Source: Acidimicrobiaceae bacterium
Lineage (GTDB): Bacteria > Actinomycetota > Acidimicrobiia > Acidimicrobiales > Poriferisodalaceae
Assembly (NCBI GenBank): GCA_905182565.1
Contig: CAJJCB010000015.1
Span: forward strand, 62,001-126,000
Reading direction: 5' to 3'
Length of the DNA stretch: 64,000 nucleotides
Each line of letters begins with the position of its first letter. Within the stretch, counting starts at the first letter, position 1. Shown here piece after piece: positions 18,281 through 27,910 of the stretch. The translations under genes were made by a program, and so were the position numbers. The notes below the pieces were generated by a model, which saw only the letters and a list, made by a program, of their open reading frames with translations, was not told the DNA's origin and ran no database searches.

Positions 18281-19230
18281 TTAGACATCTTCTCGAACTT
18301 GAAGAGCTTGGCGTTGAAGGTATCCAAGCAATTCTTCAGCTCACAGATCGATTCGTCGAAGTCGGGGAAAGGGCAATCCCGAAAGTACCGGCTTTGCGAG
18401 GGAAAACTGTAGCCAACATGTTTTTTGAAGACTCGACTCGCACTCGACTCTCATTTGATGTCGCTGCGAAGCGGCTATCTGCAGACGTACTGACTTTTTC
18501 TGCAAGCTCTTCGTCATTGAATAAGGGTGAGTCGATTCGAGATAGCGTTGAAACGCTCGAAGCGATGGGAATCAATGCGATAGTCGTGAGGCACGGCTCC
18601 TCTGGAGTTCCTCAACAGATAACTCGCTGGGTAAATGAAGGCATTTCGGTCATAAACGCAGGCGATGGATGGCATGCGCACCCTACGCAAGGACTTCTCG
18701 ATGCTTACACAGTATGCGAGCACTTCAGAGGACCGGCTGGTCCCGCAGCTTCGTTGCAAGGACTACATGTTGGTTTAGTCGGAGATATTTTGCATAGTCG
18801 GGTAGCTCGAAGTGACATCCAGGCATACACGGCTTTAGGGGCTACAGTCACTCTGATAGCACCAGCTACGTTGCTGCCAGCAGATATTTCGACCTGGCCA
18901 GTTCGAGTGAGTCAAGACCTAGATCAAGTTCTTCCGACGCTAGATGTTTTGGGTCTTTTGAGAGTGCAAAAAGAACGGATGGTAGAAGGATCAATTGGTT
19001 CGATACGTGAATACATCGAAGAATTCAGCTTGACTCAAAGGCGAGTAAAACTATTATCCGATACTGCTGTAATTACTCATCCAGGTCCAGTTGTTCGCGG
19101 GGTGGAGGTAACTGGATCCGTTCTTGATGAGTATCCGAGAGTTCTCAAAAATCGCCAAGTATCAAATGGTGTTGCTGTTCGAATGGCTGTGCTTTTCCTC
19201 CTACTGGGATCCGGAGCAGAACTTGCCTAA
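18277..19230 (+). CDS. pyrB: Aspartate carbamoyltransferase catalytic subunit
   Basis: 317 residues, overlapping pyrR by four bases. It catalyses the committed step of pyrimidine synthesis. The carbamoyl-phosphate motif STRTR is at 53-57, with FFEDSTRTRLSFDVAAKRL around it. HPTQGLLDAYT and GDILHSRVARSD are also present. There is no pyrI regulatory subunit; control is presumably through PyrR and, in ATCases of this class, through association with a dihydroorotase-like partner. The next gene encodes a DHOase-like protein lacking its catalytic residues. Confidence 0.96.
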   Translation: MIRHLLELEELGVEGIQAILQLTDRFVEVGERAIPKVPALRGKTVANMFFEDSTRTRLSFDVAAKRLSADVLTFSASSSSLNKGESIRDSVETLEAMGINAIVVRHGSSGVPQQITRWVNEGISVINAGDGWHAHPTQGLLDAYTVCEHFRGPAGPAASLQGLHVGLVGDILHSRVARSDIQAYTALGATVTLIAPATLLPADISTWPVRVSQDLDQVLPTLDVLGLLRVQKERMVEGSIGSIREYIEEFSLTQRRVKLLSDTAVITHPGPVVRGVEVTGSVLDEYPRVLKNRQVSNGVAVRMAVLFLLLGSGAELA

Positions 19231-20494
19231 TCGACTTGTTTCCTATTTTTTTAAAGGTGGAGAAGTAGTAGATCAGAATGGTCGACGTTATGAAAATGTT
19301 GCTGTTTCAAATGGAATGATTGTCAAAGAACCAAGCGACGATGCCACAGAAATAGATATCAACGGGTGTGTCATATCTGCTGGGTTAGTAGACCTTTCAG
19401 TGAACTTTGGTGAGCCGGGTTCTGAGGATGTTGAGTGCATCGACAGTGGCTCGAGAGCGGCGGCACGAGGCGGATTTACTGCAGTTCTAAATAGTTCAGA
19501 TATCTTCCCTGTTCTAGACTCAGCGCCAGTGCTAGCTGAAGCCGAGCGGTTATTCACTAAGAGCGTTTGTGAGATGAGACCGAGCGCCACCATTACAGTT
19601 GGAGCCAAGGGTCTAGCTTTGGCTCCGCTGCGGGAGCTAAGCGCTAAAGGTGTCCGCTGGTTCAGCGATCGCGGAACTATAGAAAATAAAAATTTGTTGC
19701 GTAAAGCAATGGAATATTCCTTAAGTGGCTCTGTGATCTCAGTTCGGCCTCAATCGGGATCTCTGAATGGTAACGGGGCAATGCACGAGGGGAAGTGGTC
19801 AGCAATATTAGGTCTCCCTGGGGAGCCAAGTATTAGTGAAACATCAGAAGTTGCTGCCATTATTGACCTAGCGCACGTCACCGGAGCTCGTGTTCATCTA
19901 GATCGGATTAGTACAGCTGAATCCGTTCAGCTGCTGCGAGAAGCCAAACGTAACGGGATCGAAATAACTTCTTCTGTGACTATCCAACACCTAATGTTCA
20001 CAGATTCAGATTGTGTCGCCTATGACCCGATGTACCGTGCGGACCCTCCGTACCGTTCCGATGAAGATCGAGAAGCTCTTATCGTTGGGGTTAAGGACAG
20101 AACTATCGATGTCGTGGTGAGTGACCACCGCCCAGCTACTGCTGAAGCTAAAGAACTTCCCTTTGATCAATCGGTAAAAGGCGTAGCAGGAATTGAAGCT
20201 ACTGCAGCTCTCTTAATGGGCTCCTGTGGCTTAGATCTGGAAGTGGCCTTAGATGCCCTATCTTGGAGCCCGGCCAAAGTCGCTGGTTTTGTAAACCATG
20301 GGAACTTAATCCTTCCGGGGAATGTCGCCAATTTGACTGTGTTTAACCCAAGAATCTCATGGAAGTACGAATCCAGAGAGCAAATTTCCCTAGGTCGAAA
20401 CAATCCTTATTTTGAAAAAATGCTTACGGGTCGCGTGATCCACACGATATATCGAGGAGAGCTAGTGGTTACTGATAGTGAGGTCGTCATATGA
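19223..20494 (+). CDS. Dihydroorotase homologue lacking metal ligands (PyrC-like)
   Basis: 423 residues from the TTG at 19223, which overlaps pyrB by eight bases; the next in-frame ATG (19316) would cut off the N-terminal strand domain. The fold is clearly type I dihydroorotase, but catalytic positions have changed. The usual DLHVHFREPG is DLSVNFGEPG (Ser59, Asn61, Gly63). The AHCED segment reads VRPQS. The second His of VHxxHIST is Arg228. TDHAPH reads SDHRPA, keeping Asp301 but not the final His. No metal centre can form, so it is unlikely to be an active dihydroorotase. Pseudomonas has a similar inactive PyrC' that is needed for ATCase assembly; a scaffold role with PyrB is plausible. The active enzyme must be encoded elsewhere. 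Confidence 0.85.
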   Translation: MPNRLVSYFFKGGEVVDQNGRRYENVAVSNGMIVKEPSDDATEIDINGCVISAGLVDLSVNFGEPGSEDVECIDSGSRAAARGGFTAVLNSSDIFPVLDSAPVLAEAERLFTKSVCEMRPSATITVGAKGLALAPLRELSAKGVRWFSDRGTIENKNLLRKAMEYSLSGSVISVRPQSGSLNGNGAMHEGKWSAILGLPGEPSISETSEVAAIIDLAHVTGARVHLDRISTAESVQLLREAKRNGIEITSSVTIQHLMFTDSDCVAYDPMYRADPPYRSDEDREALIVGVKDRTIDVVVSDHRPATAEAKELPFDQSVKGVAGIEATAALLMGSCGLDLEVALDALSWSPAKVAGFVNHGNLILPGNVANLTVFNPRISWKYESREQISLGRNNPYFEKMLTGRVIHTIYRGELVVTDSEVVI

Positions 20495-21579
20495 GCGCGA
20501 TTAGATATGGTTGTCTAGTCCTTGCAGATGGAAGTGTTTTCGAAGGCGAACTCATAGGTGCAGAGCGAGAGGTGGCTTCAGGAGAAGTCGTATTCAATAC
20601 CTCTATGAGCGGCTACCAGGAAATTATCACTGATCCGTCTTACGCCGGCCAGATAATAAACTTTACTTACCCTCACATCGGTAACTACGGAGTCAACAGC
20701 AGCGACGTTGAAAGCCAGCGTCCTCATTGTCGAGGGATCATCATTCGCGAGTTAGCTCGGCGACACTCGAACTGGAGAAGCGAGGGAGATCTTGATTCGT
20801 ACCTGAAATTTGAAGGCGTTCCCGGTATCGCCGGTATTGATACTCGCCGGCTGACACGTCATATCCGAAATCATGGATCAATGTCTGGGGCCTTTGGAGA
20901 ACTGAACGAAAAAAAATTAGGTGCGGTTGCTGCTGCGGAACTCGGAACGAGTGGTATCGATTTAGTTAGCCAGGTCACTACAAATACTCCGTACACAGTA
21001 GGTAATGGACCATGGCGAGTAGTGGTATATGACCTTGGAGTTAAGCAGTCGATTCTTGAACAGCTCGGTAAAATTGCGACGATTGAGGTCGTTCCAGCAG
21101 ATACGACAGCTGAAGAGGTCATTGAAAGAAATCCGCACGGTGTTTTTTTGTCCAATGGGCCCGGAGACCCAGAAATGGCAGGCGCTGTTGTTTCTGCGAT
21201 AAAAGATTTTTTAGGAGTAATTCCTGTGTTTGGCATTTGTCTTGGGCACCAAGTGTTGTCTTTGGCACTTGGAGGCCGCTCATTCAAAATGAAGTTTGGT
21301 CACCATGGCGGGAATGTTCCCGTTCAGAATGAATTGACAGGCAAGGTTGAGATAACTAGCCAAAACCACAACTTTGCAATTGAGTCGGGATCAGTACCGG
21401 GAGTCGTGGAAACCCACGTTTGTCTAAATGACGGCACCCTTGAAGGGCTTCGATGTCAAGACTTACCAGCCTTCAGCGTTCAATACCATCCAGAGGCGAG
21501 CCCAGGTCCGCATGACTCCAGATATTTATTCGATCAATTCGCAGAGCTTATGAGTTCATTCCATGGAGATCAAAGTTAA
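20491..21579 (+). CDS. carA: Carbamoyl-phosphate synthase small subunit
   Basis: 362 residues, overlapping the previous gene by four bases. CarA hydrolyses glutamine and passes ammonia to CarB. An N-terminal CPSase small-chain domain ([20 protein letters not shown]) precedes a class I glutamine amidotransferase with the catalytic Cys in [16 protein letters not shown] and the His-Glu pair in [13 protein letters not shown]. Length is normal. The stop shares one base with the carB ATG (TAATG). Confidence 0.97.
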   Translation: MSAIRYGCLVLADGSVFEGELIGAEREVASGEVVFNTSMSGYQEIITDPSYAGQIINFTYPHIGNYGVNSSDVESQRPHCRGIIIRELARRHSNWRSEGDLDSYLKFEGVPGIAGIDTRRLTRHIRNHGSMSGAFGELNEKKLGAVAAAELGTSGIDLVSQVTTNTPYTVGNGPWRVVVYDLGVKQSILEQLGKIATIEVVPADTTAEEVIERNPHGVFLSNGPGDPEMAGAVVSAIKDFLGVIPVFGICLGHQVLSLALGGRSFKMKFGHHGGNVPVQNELTGKVEITSQNHNFAIESGSVPGVVETHVCLNDGTLEGLRCQDLPAFSVQYHPEASPGPHDSRYLFDQFAELMSSFHGDQS

Positions 21580-24500
21580 TGCCGCGCAGAGATGATATTA
21601 AAAGCATTCTTATAATCGGCTCTGGCCCGATCGTAATTGGTCAAGCTTGTGAATTCGACTACTCAGGGACACAAGCTTGTCGAGTGTTGAGAGATGAGGG
21701 TTACCGAGTGATTCTCGCTAACTCGAACCCGGCGACAATTATGACTGATCCTGAATTTGCTGACGCGACTTATATAGAACCGTTAGACGTCGCTGTGCTG
21801 ACGGCGATTATTGAAAAAGAGCGTCCTGACGCATTATTACCAACTCTTGGTGGACAGACCGCTCTCAACCTTGCGACAGAGCTCGCCAACGCAGGCGTTC
21901 TAGACAAACATCAAGTTGAGATGATTGGCGCTAGCAATGAGGCTATTAAGACTGCGGAAGACCGTGATCTTTTTCGCAAAGCAATGGCTGAAATTGGGAT
22001 TGAATGCGCTCGGTCTGAGATAGCTCATAACATCGAAGAAGCGCGTGAGGCAATAAACGAAATTGGTCTTCCAGTCATTATCCGACCGGCTTACATTCTT
22101 GGAGGCAAAGGAACCGCTTTCGCTTACACATTAGAAGAATATGAAAAAGTAGCGGCTCTGGGGTTAGAGGCGAGTCCTATTTCTGAGATTTTAGTAGAGC
22201 AATCCATTAAGGGCTGGAAAGAGTTTGAGCTTGAGGTGATGCGTGATCATGAAGATAACTGCGTAGTTATCTGCTCGATCGAAAACGTCGACGCGATGGG
22301 TGTTCATACAGGGGACTCGATCACTGTTGCGCCCGCTCAAACACTTTCTGATGTTGAGTACCAAACGATGCGAGACTCAGCCTTCGCTTGCATTCGCCGT
22401 GTTGGTGTTGAGACTGGCGGTTCGAACGTTCAATTTGCGGTGCACCCAGAAACCGGACAGCAAATAGTTATCGAAATGAATCCACGCGTTAGTCGCAGCT
22501 CAGCCTTAGCGTCTAAAGCCACAGGTTTCCCAATAGCAAAAATTGCTGCCCGCCTGGCCGTGGGTTATACCCTCGCTGAGATCCCCAACGATATTACCGA
22601 GAAGACTCCAGCAAGTTTTGAACCATCGATTGATTACGTAGTAACAAAGATTCCACGCTGGGCATTCGAAAAACTTCCAGGAGCTCCAGCCGTATTAGGT
22701 CCTCAAATGCAATCTGTCGGTGAAGCGATGGCCATAGGTCGAACTTTTCCTGAGAGTCTTCAAAAGGGTATTCGTTCGCTAGAACAGGGACGTAGCGGAC
22801 TTAACGCTGACATTGGTGAAGCTCAGTACGAAAACAGAACAGACTCGCAACTGATAGCTGAGATCGCTATAGCGACCCCTGACCGGCTATTCGAAATAGC
22901 TGAATTGTTTCGACGAGGAATTTCCTTAGACGTAATTCATGAAGCTTCCGAAATAGACCCCTGGTTCTTAGATCAGATCGAAATGATCGTAGAAGAAAGA
23001 CATCTGATCGAGAATTCTAAGATTGCCGATTTAGATAGAAGAGCATGGCGGCGAGTTAAGCAGCTTGGATTCTCTGACGCGCAGCTTGGATACTTGTTGA
23101 ATGTCGAAGAATCAAATATTAGGTCCACTCGACTTGGGTTTGGGGTTAAAGCAACTTTCAAAACTGTCGACACCTGCGCAGCGGAATTTGATGCAGAAAC
23201 TCCATACCACTACTCGACTTATGAAGATGAAGATGAGATACAACCAGGTACTAAACCTCGAATAGTCATCCTCGGATCCGGACCCAATCGAATTGGTCAA
23301 GGTATTGAATTTGACTACTGTTGTGTCCACGCTAGTTTCGCCTTGGCTGACGCTGGCTATGAGACAGTTATGGTTAACTGCAACCCTGAAACTGTCTCAA
23401 CAGATTACGACACCTCAGATCGCCTGTACTTCGAACCACTGACTCACGAAGATGTTCTGAATATCATTGAAGCAGAAAATCCGATCGGAGTAATGGTAAG
23501 TCTAGGCGGCCAGACACCTTTGAAACTGGCATCAGAGCTACCCGCAGATTTAGTGTTTGGAACCCCCCCCGATTCAATTGACCTGGCTGAAGATCGTGAG
23601 AGGTGGAATGCGCTGTGTGCTCAGCTTGAAATTCCTCAACCACCAGGCGGAACTGCTGTCAACGCTGAAGAGGCAGTAGTCATTTGCGAAAGAATTGGGT
23701 TCCCTGCGTTGGTGCGTCCAAGCTATGTGCTCGGCGGACGGGCAATGACCATAGTTTATGACTTCGAGGGACTTACGAAAGCGATGAAACAGCTAGCTTC
23801 TTTTGGGTCGTTAGGGCGTGAAGGTGGCCTATCTGCTGGCCGACCTGTACTAATTGACCGCTTCTTGGAAGATGCGACCGAAGTCGATGTCGACTCGATT
23901 CGTGATAATTCTGGTGACTTTGTGTTAGGCGGGATACTTGAGCATGTCGAGGAAGCCGGCGTTCATTCTGGCGACAGCGCCTGCGCTATACCGCCACCGA
24001 ATCTTTCAATCGAAACTCAGTCAGTAATCGTTGACTATGCCAAGCGAATTGCCGAAAGACTAAAAGTGGTCGGCCTTCTAAATGTCCAGTTTGCTGTAAA
24101 GCAGGGTCAGGTCTTCGTAATCGAAGCTAACCCCAGGGCTTCAAGAACGGTGCCATTTGTGGCCAAGGCGACTGGTGTGCAACTCGCCAAGGTCGCAGCT
24201 CGTGTCATGGCCGGTGAAACGCTCTCGGACCTTCGCCGTCTAGGAGTCTTGACCGAAGCCATCAGAGATGGGCACGTTGCTGTGAAAGAGGCGGTTCTTC
24301 CCTTCCAGCGATTCCCTGATGTGGACACAGTCCTAGGGCCAGAAATGCGATCGACCGGTGAAGTAATGGGTATCGATCGGACTTTCGGCTTAGCTTTCGC
24401 TAAAAGCCAAATAGCAGCGGGTGAAGGCTTACCGGTTAATGGAACAATTTTCATATCCCTAGCTGATCGAGATAAAGATGCTGGTATCCCAGTAGCTAAG

Positions 24501-24872
24501 GATTTCATTGACTTAGGGTTCCAGATCGCAGCGACCTCTGGAACAGCAGCTTTCTTAAAAGAACACTTGATCGAAGTAGACGCAGTTGTGGCCAAGCTTA
24601 GTGATGAAGGTCGAGAGATAAGCGCTGGCATTGATGCCGTTGAGCTAATTGCTGCCGGCCAAGTTCGATTAGTGATTAACACTCCTAGAGGAAGCGGACC
24701 CAGAGTAGATGGGTACCGTATTAGGCAGGCAGCCACGGCACATAAAATACCTTGCCTTACTACGGTGGCAGCTGCGCGAGCTGCAGCTGTTGGAATCGGT
24801 GAGTGGATTGCTAATCCACTCAGGGTTAGGTCGCTCCAAGAGTACCTTTCTCCAAAGTCAGAACTGTTATGA
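21579..24872 (+). CDS. carB: Carbamoyl-phosphate synthase large subunit
   Basis: 1097 residues, the full-length two-half enzyme. Each half carries an ATP-grasp domain. The first has [20 protein letters not shown] at its front and [19 protein letters not shown]-type residues near 310; the second has [19 protein letters not shown] and [20 protein letters not shown]. The C-terminal MGS-like allosteric domain begins near 950. It makes carbamoyl phosphate for pyrimidines and arginine. It overlaps pyrD by four bases. Confidence 0.98.
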   Translation: MPRRDDIKSILIIGSGPIVIGQACEFDYSGTQACRVLRDEGYRVILANSNPATIMTDPEFADATYIEPLDVAVLTAIIEKERPDALLPTLGGQTALNLATELANAGVLDKHQVEMIGASNEAIKTAEDRDLFRKAMAEIGIECARSEIAHNIEEAREAINEIGLPVIIRPAYILGGKGTAFAYTLEEYEKVAALGLEASPISEILVEQSIKGWKEFELEVMRDHEDNCVVICSIENVDAMGVHTGDSITVAPAQTLSDVEYQTMRDSAFACIRRVGVETGGSNVQFAVHPETGQQIVIEMNPRVSRSSALASKATGFPIAKIAARLAVGYTLAEIPNDITEKTPASFEPSIDYVVTKIPRWAFEKLPGAPAVLGPQMQSVGEAMAIGRTFPESLQKGIRSLEQGRSGLNADIGEAQYENRTDSQLIAEIAIATPDRLFEIAELFRRGISLDVIHEASEIDPWFLDQIEMIVEERHLIENSKIADLDRRAWRRVKQLGFSDAQLGYLLNVEESNIRSTRLGFGVKATFKTVDTCAAEFDAETPYHYSTYEDEDEIQPGTKPRIVILGSGPNRIGQGIEFDYCCVHASFALADAGYETVMVNCNPETVSTDYDTSDRLYFEPLTHEDVLNIIEAENPIGVMVSLGGQTPLKLASELPADLVFGTPPDSIDLAEDRERWNALCAQLEIPQPPGGTAVNAEEAVVICERIGFPALVRPSYVLGGRAMTIVYDFEGLTKAMKQLASFGSLGREGGLSAGRPVLIDRFLEDATEVDVDSIRDNSGDFVLGGILEHVEEAGVHSGDSACAIPPPNLSIETQSVIVDYAKRIAERLKVVGLLNVQFAVKQGQVFVIEANPRASRTVPFVAKATGVQLAKVAARVMAGETLSDLRRLGVLTEAIRDGHVAVKEAVLPFQRFPDVDTVLGPEMRSTGEVMGIDRTFGLAFAKSQIAAGEGLPVNGTIFISLADRDKDAGIPVAKDFIDLGFQIAATSGTAAFLKEHLIEVDAVVAKLSDEGREISAGIDAVELIAAGQVRLVINTPRGSGPRVDGYRIRQAATAHKIPCLTTVAAARAAAVGIGEWIANPLRVRSLQEYLSPKSELL

Positions 24873-25789
24873 AAGCTGTTGCTGATCTCTCTGTAGAGGT
24901 AGGCTCAATCTCTTTACCAAACCCGGTTATTACTGCGTCAGGTACTACTGGGCAATCAGCTGAATTAAGAAAGTATGTGGATCTAAGCCAGCTCGGTGCT
25001 GTCGTGGTGAAATCACTATCACCATATCCATGGCAAGGTAACCCACCTCCAAGAGTTCATAGTTCTGGAGCTGGAATGATTAACGCCGTAGGCCTTCAAA
25101 ATCCTGGTGTTGAAGCCTGGAAAAAATCGTACCTGCCAGCGCTCAGAGAAACCGGCGCACGAATAGTTGCAAGTATCTGGGGGCGTTCAGTAGACGAATA
25201 CAGGCAAGCAGCGAAACAACTCCGAGGAGTAGAAGGAATAGTTGCCGTAGAAGTAAACATTAGCTGCCCTAACCTCGAGGGCCGAGGCGAAATGTTTGCT
25301 CACTCTCCAGAGCTAACTCGGTTAGCAATTAAGGCATCAGCAGAGGCAAATTTGCCGATATGGGCGAAGCTAAGTCCTAATGTGACTGATATTTCTGAGA
25401 TAGCTTTTGCGGCGATTGAAAGTGGGGCAGAAGCACTGACACTTTCAAACACGTTAATGGGAATGGTGATCGACACCTCGACCCGTCGCCCAGTGCTGGG
25501 AAACGGAGGAGGCGGGGTTTCGGGGCCCGGCATCCGGCCGGTGGCAGTGCGCGCTGTATATGAGATGCGGCAAAAACTAGGTGATTTTCCGATTATTGGA
25601 GTTGGTGGAATTTCAAAACCAGAGCATGCAATCGAATTCATTGCTGCAGGAGCAAATGCCATACAAATAGGAACAGCCCATTTTGCTGACCCGCGTGCCT
25701 CAAAAAAAGTGCTTAAGGGTTTAGGAAAGTGGTGTAGTAAAAACAAAATCAAAAATATTTCGACGTTGATTGGCGAGGCCCATGGTTAA
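24869..25789 (+). CDS. pyrD: Dihydroorotate dehydrogenase, class 1B-like catalytic subunit
   Basis: 306 residues. The TIM barrel carries the class 1 catalytic Cys in [11 protein letters not shown]. The family-1B style core includes [44 protein letters not shown] and [15 protein letters not shown]. Class 1B enzymes normally work with PyrK, an FAD/2Fe-2S subunit usually encoded just upstream. Here carB is directly adjacent and no pyrK is visible, so the electron acceptor is uncertain. The short overlap with carB and the eight-base overlap with pyrF place it firmly in the operon. Confidence 0.94.
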   Translation: MKAVADLSVEVGSISLPNPVITASGTTGQSAELRKYVDLSQLGAVVVKSLSPYPWQGNPPPRVHSSGAGMINAVGLQNPGVEAWKKSYLPALRETGARIVASIWGRSVDEYRQAAKQLRGVEGIVAVEVNISCPNLEGRGEMFAHSPELTRLAIKASAEANLPIWAKLSPNVTDISEIAFAAIESGAEALTLSNTLMGMVIDTSTRRPVLGNGGGGVSGPGIRPVAVRAVYEMRQKLGDFPIIGVGGISKPEHAIEFIAAGANAIQIGTAHFADPRASKKVLKGLGKWCSKNKIKNISTLIGEAHG

Positions 25790-26492
25790 TTCAGAGCTCG
25801 AAGAAAACACTCGCAAAAGGCTTGCCCTAGCGCTTGATTTGGACGACTTGGTAGCGGCTACAAGAATGGCGAAGCGTCTGAAGCCCTGGTTTGGAGTAGC
25901 AAAAGTCGGCTTAGAGTTGTTCGCTGCTGCTGGCCCTGAAGCAATTAGTGCTTTTACCGATATGGGATATGAAGTGTTTCTGGATCTCAAGTTGCACGAT
26001 ATTCCCACGACAGTGCGAAAAGCATCTCAAGTAATCGGAAGCTTAGGAGTCTCTTATCTTACAGTTCACACCTCGGGAGGTGTTGAAATGCTTAGCGCAG
26101 CAGTAGAAGGACTTAAAGCTGGCGCTGAAGCGGTAGATGTGGAACCTGGAAAAGTTCTTGGAGTGACAATTCTCACCTCTGATGTCAGTGCGCCAAGAGA
26201 AGAGTTCGAACTCCGAGTCGGCAGAGCCGTAGAAGCTGGATGCGGAGGGCTGGTATGTGCCGTTACTGACTTAGTCGATGCCTCTCTCCTGGCCCCTAAT
26301 TTAATGAAGATGGTGCCAGGGATAAGGCCCGTTGGGAGCGCTGCTGATGACCAAGCTCGAATCGGAACGCCGTCTTCAGCCATCGAACAAGGGGCTGACG
26401 TTTTAGTGATCGGAAGAGCTGTGACCGCAGCCATTGAACCAGAACTGGTTTCAGCAGCGATACACAAAGAAATAACTCCCCTCATCAGGTAG
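25782..26492 (+). CDS. pyrF: Orotidine 5'-phosphate decarboxylase
   Basis: 236 residues from the ATG at 25782; a TTG at 25770 would add four residues. It converts OMP to UMP. Motifs: LALDLDDLVAAT, the catalytic DLKLHDIPTTVRKA (Lys-Asp dyad), and VPGIRPVG followed by DQARIGTPSSAIEQGADVLV at the phosphate site. It is the last gene of the pyr operon. pyrE is not in the window. Confidence 0.95.
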   Translation: MVNSELEENTRKRLALALDLDDLVAATRMAKRLKPWFGVAKVGLELFAAAGPEAISAFTDMGYEVFLDLKLHDIPTTVRKASQVIGSLGVSYLTVHTSGGVEMLSAAVEGLKAGAEAVDVEPGKVLGVTILTSDVSAPREEFELRVGRAVEAGCGGLVCAVTDLVDASLLAPNLMKMVPGIRPVGSAADDQARIGTPSSAIEQGADVLVIGRAVTAAIEPELVSAAIHKEITPLIR

Positions 26493-26527
26493 TAGCTCTA
26501 TGCAGCCTCCCGGCTACAATCAGCTAC

Positions 26528-26863
26528 ATGTCTCAGCCGCCAACGCTCTCGAGTGAGCAGCGCCAAGAAGCGCTTAACCAAGCAGCGATAGCGCGACGCA
26601 TCCGAGCTGAAACAAAAGACGAATTGAAGCTTGGTTTGCTGAACTTCGATGCTCTACTGGACCTAGCGAAGCACGATGAGATGATCGGGAAAATGAAAGT
26701 CTTAGCAGTTCTTGAATCTATGCCGGGTTTGGGGAAAGTTAAGTCCCGACGTCTCATGACCGAAATCGGAATAGCTTCGAACAGGCGCTTACGTGGTCTT
26801 GGCGAAACACAAAAAGTGCTCCTCGCTGAGTTCTTTGGCTCAGTCATTCCTGCGAGCGAATAG
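26528..26863 (+). CDS. mihF: Actinobacterial integration host factor (mIHF)
   Basis: 111 residues. A charged N-terminal helix is followed by the helix-two-turn-helix-like DNA-binding core MPGLGKVKSRRLMTEIG and RRLRGLGETQ, the hallmark of mycobacterial-type IHF. It is a nucleoid protein unrelated to enteric IHF. Its position directly upstream of gmk is a conserved actinobacterial feature and a useful taxonomic marker for this window. Confidence 0.9.
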   Translation: MSQPPTLSSEQRQEALNQAAIARRIRAETKDELKLGLLNFDALLDLAKHDEMIGKMKVLAVLESMPGLGKVKSRRLMTEIGIASNRRLRGLGETQKVLLAEFFGSVIPASE

Positions 26864-26870
26864 CAGTTAG

Positions 26871-27446
26871 ATGCTTGATCAAGAGCCCGCTAAAGCCCCG
26901 ATCACATTTGTTATCTGCGGAGCGGGGGGTGCAGGAAAAGGCTCAATCGTAGAAGAATTAATGAAGTCGGACCCGGCTCTTTGGCTTAGTAGGTCATGGA
27001 CAACCAGGCCACGAAGAGAAGGAGAATCTGAAAATGCCTATGTTTTCGTTTCGCCGAGTGAATTTCAAGCTCGAGTAGATCGAAATGGATTCTATGAGTG
27101 GGCCCAATTTTTTGAGCATCGTTATGGCACGCCAATCCCTGAAGTTCCTTTCGGCTCGGACCTCGTCTTGGAGATTGATGTCCAGGGAGCGGTGCAAGTA
27201 ATAGAACGAGAACCGAAGGCAGTAGTGATTCTGGTACTCCCGCCTAGCCGTGAAGAGCAAAAAAAACGGATGCGTATTCGAGGAGATAAAACAACCGACA
27301 TCAGTAAAAGGCTGGCCAAATCTGACGCAGAGGAAAAAATCGGCAAAAAATTAGCTAATTTAATTGTCGTTAACGTCAACCTCGTGGAAGCAGTTTCTGA
27401 GGTTTCATTGCTGATCACAGAAATGCGTAGACTAAGAAAAACTTGA
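26871..27446 (+). CDS. gmk: Guanylate kinase
   Basis: 191 residues. GMP to GDP phosphorylation. The P-loop is GAGGAGKGSIVEEL; the GMP-binding region is SRSWTTRPRREGESENAYVFV; the lid region has RIRGDKTTDISKRL. The P-loop differs slightly from the usual GPSGVGKGT, with Ala at the middle position, but keeps GKGS. It starts seven bases after mihF. A 13-base imperfect palindrome (GATTCT-A-AGAATC, 27445-27457) spans the stop region. Confidence 0.93.
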   Translation: MLDQEPAKAPITFVICGAGGAGKGSIVEELMKSDPALWLSRSWTTRPRREGESENAYVFVSPSEFQARVDRNGFYEWAQFFEHRYGTPIPEVPFGSDLVLEIDVQGAVQVIEREPKAVVILVLPPSREEQKKRMRIRGDKTTDISKRLAKSDAEEKIGKKLANLIVVNVNLVEAVSEVSLLITEMRRLRKT

Positions 27447-27539
27447 TTCTAAGAATCATGGACCTAAAAAATTTCGGAATCGGCTGGTAGAGTTAGACAA
27501 TTAACTTGTAGCACCACAAATCTCACAGAGGTCTTCCAT

Positions 27540-27893
27540 ATGGCTGAATCACAGGACACCATGATTAACCCAGGTCTTGAGGCTTTACTCGAGAAAGTTG
27601 ATTCAAAGTTCACTCTCGTCGGACTTGCAGCAATGAGAGCTAGACAAATCAACTCATACTACAACCAGCTAGACGGAGGCATTGGCTCAATCGTTCCTCC
27701 ACAAGTCACATCGACCGCCCGGAAGCCGCTTTCAATAGCGTTCGAAGAAATTGATGCAGACAAGATTAGTTATGAACGGTTTGACCCAGTAGAGCGGGCA
27801 CGTAAAGCGGCAAATAAGGCTGCAGCAGCTGTCAAAGCAGAGAATGCTGCCAAGAAGGCTCTCGCTGAGTCAGCATCTGAAAAAGACAAGTAA
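27540..27893 (+). CDS. rpoZ: RNA polymerase omega subunit
   Basis: 117 residues. The conserved omega core is visible in VDSKFTLVGLAAMRARQINSYY and KPLSIAFEEIDADKISYER. The C-terminal tail is Ala/Lys-rich. It helps assemble the beta' subunit. The gene order gmk-rpoZ-coaBC is widely conserved. Confidence 0.93.
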   Translation: MAESQDTMINPGLEALLEKVDSKFTLVGLAAMRARQINSYYNQLDGGIGSIVPPQVTSTARKPLSIAFEEIDADKISYERFDPVERARKAANKAAAAVKAENAAKKALAESASEKDK

Positions 27894-27910
27894 CAGAATT
27901 AGGAAGACTC

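Noticed and set aside
24107-24736. A 209-codon open frame antisense to carB
   Set aside because: It lies wholly within the second ATP-grasp half of carB and has no recognisable domain. It is a shadow of strong codon bias in the real gene.
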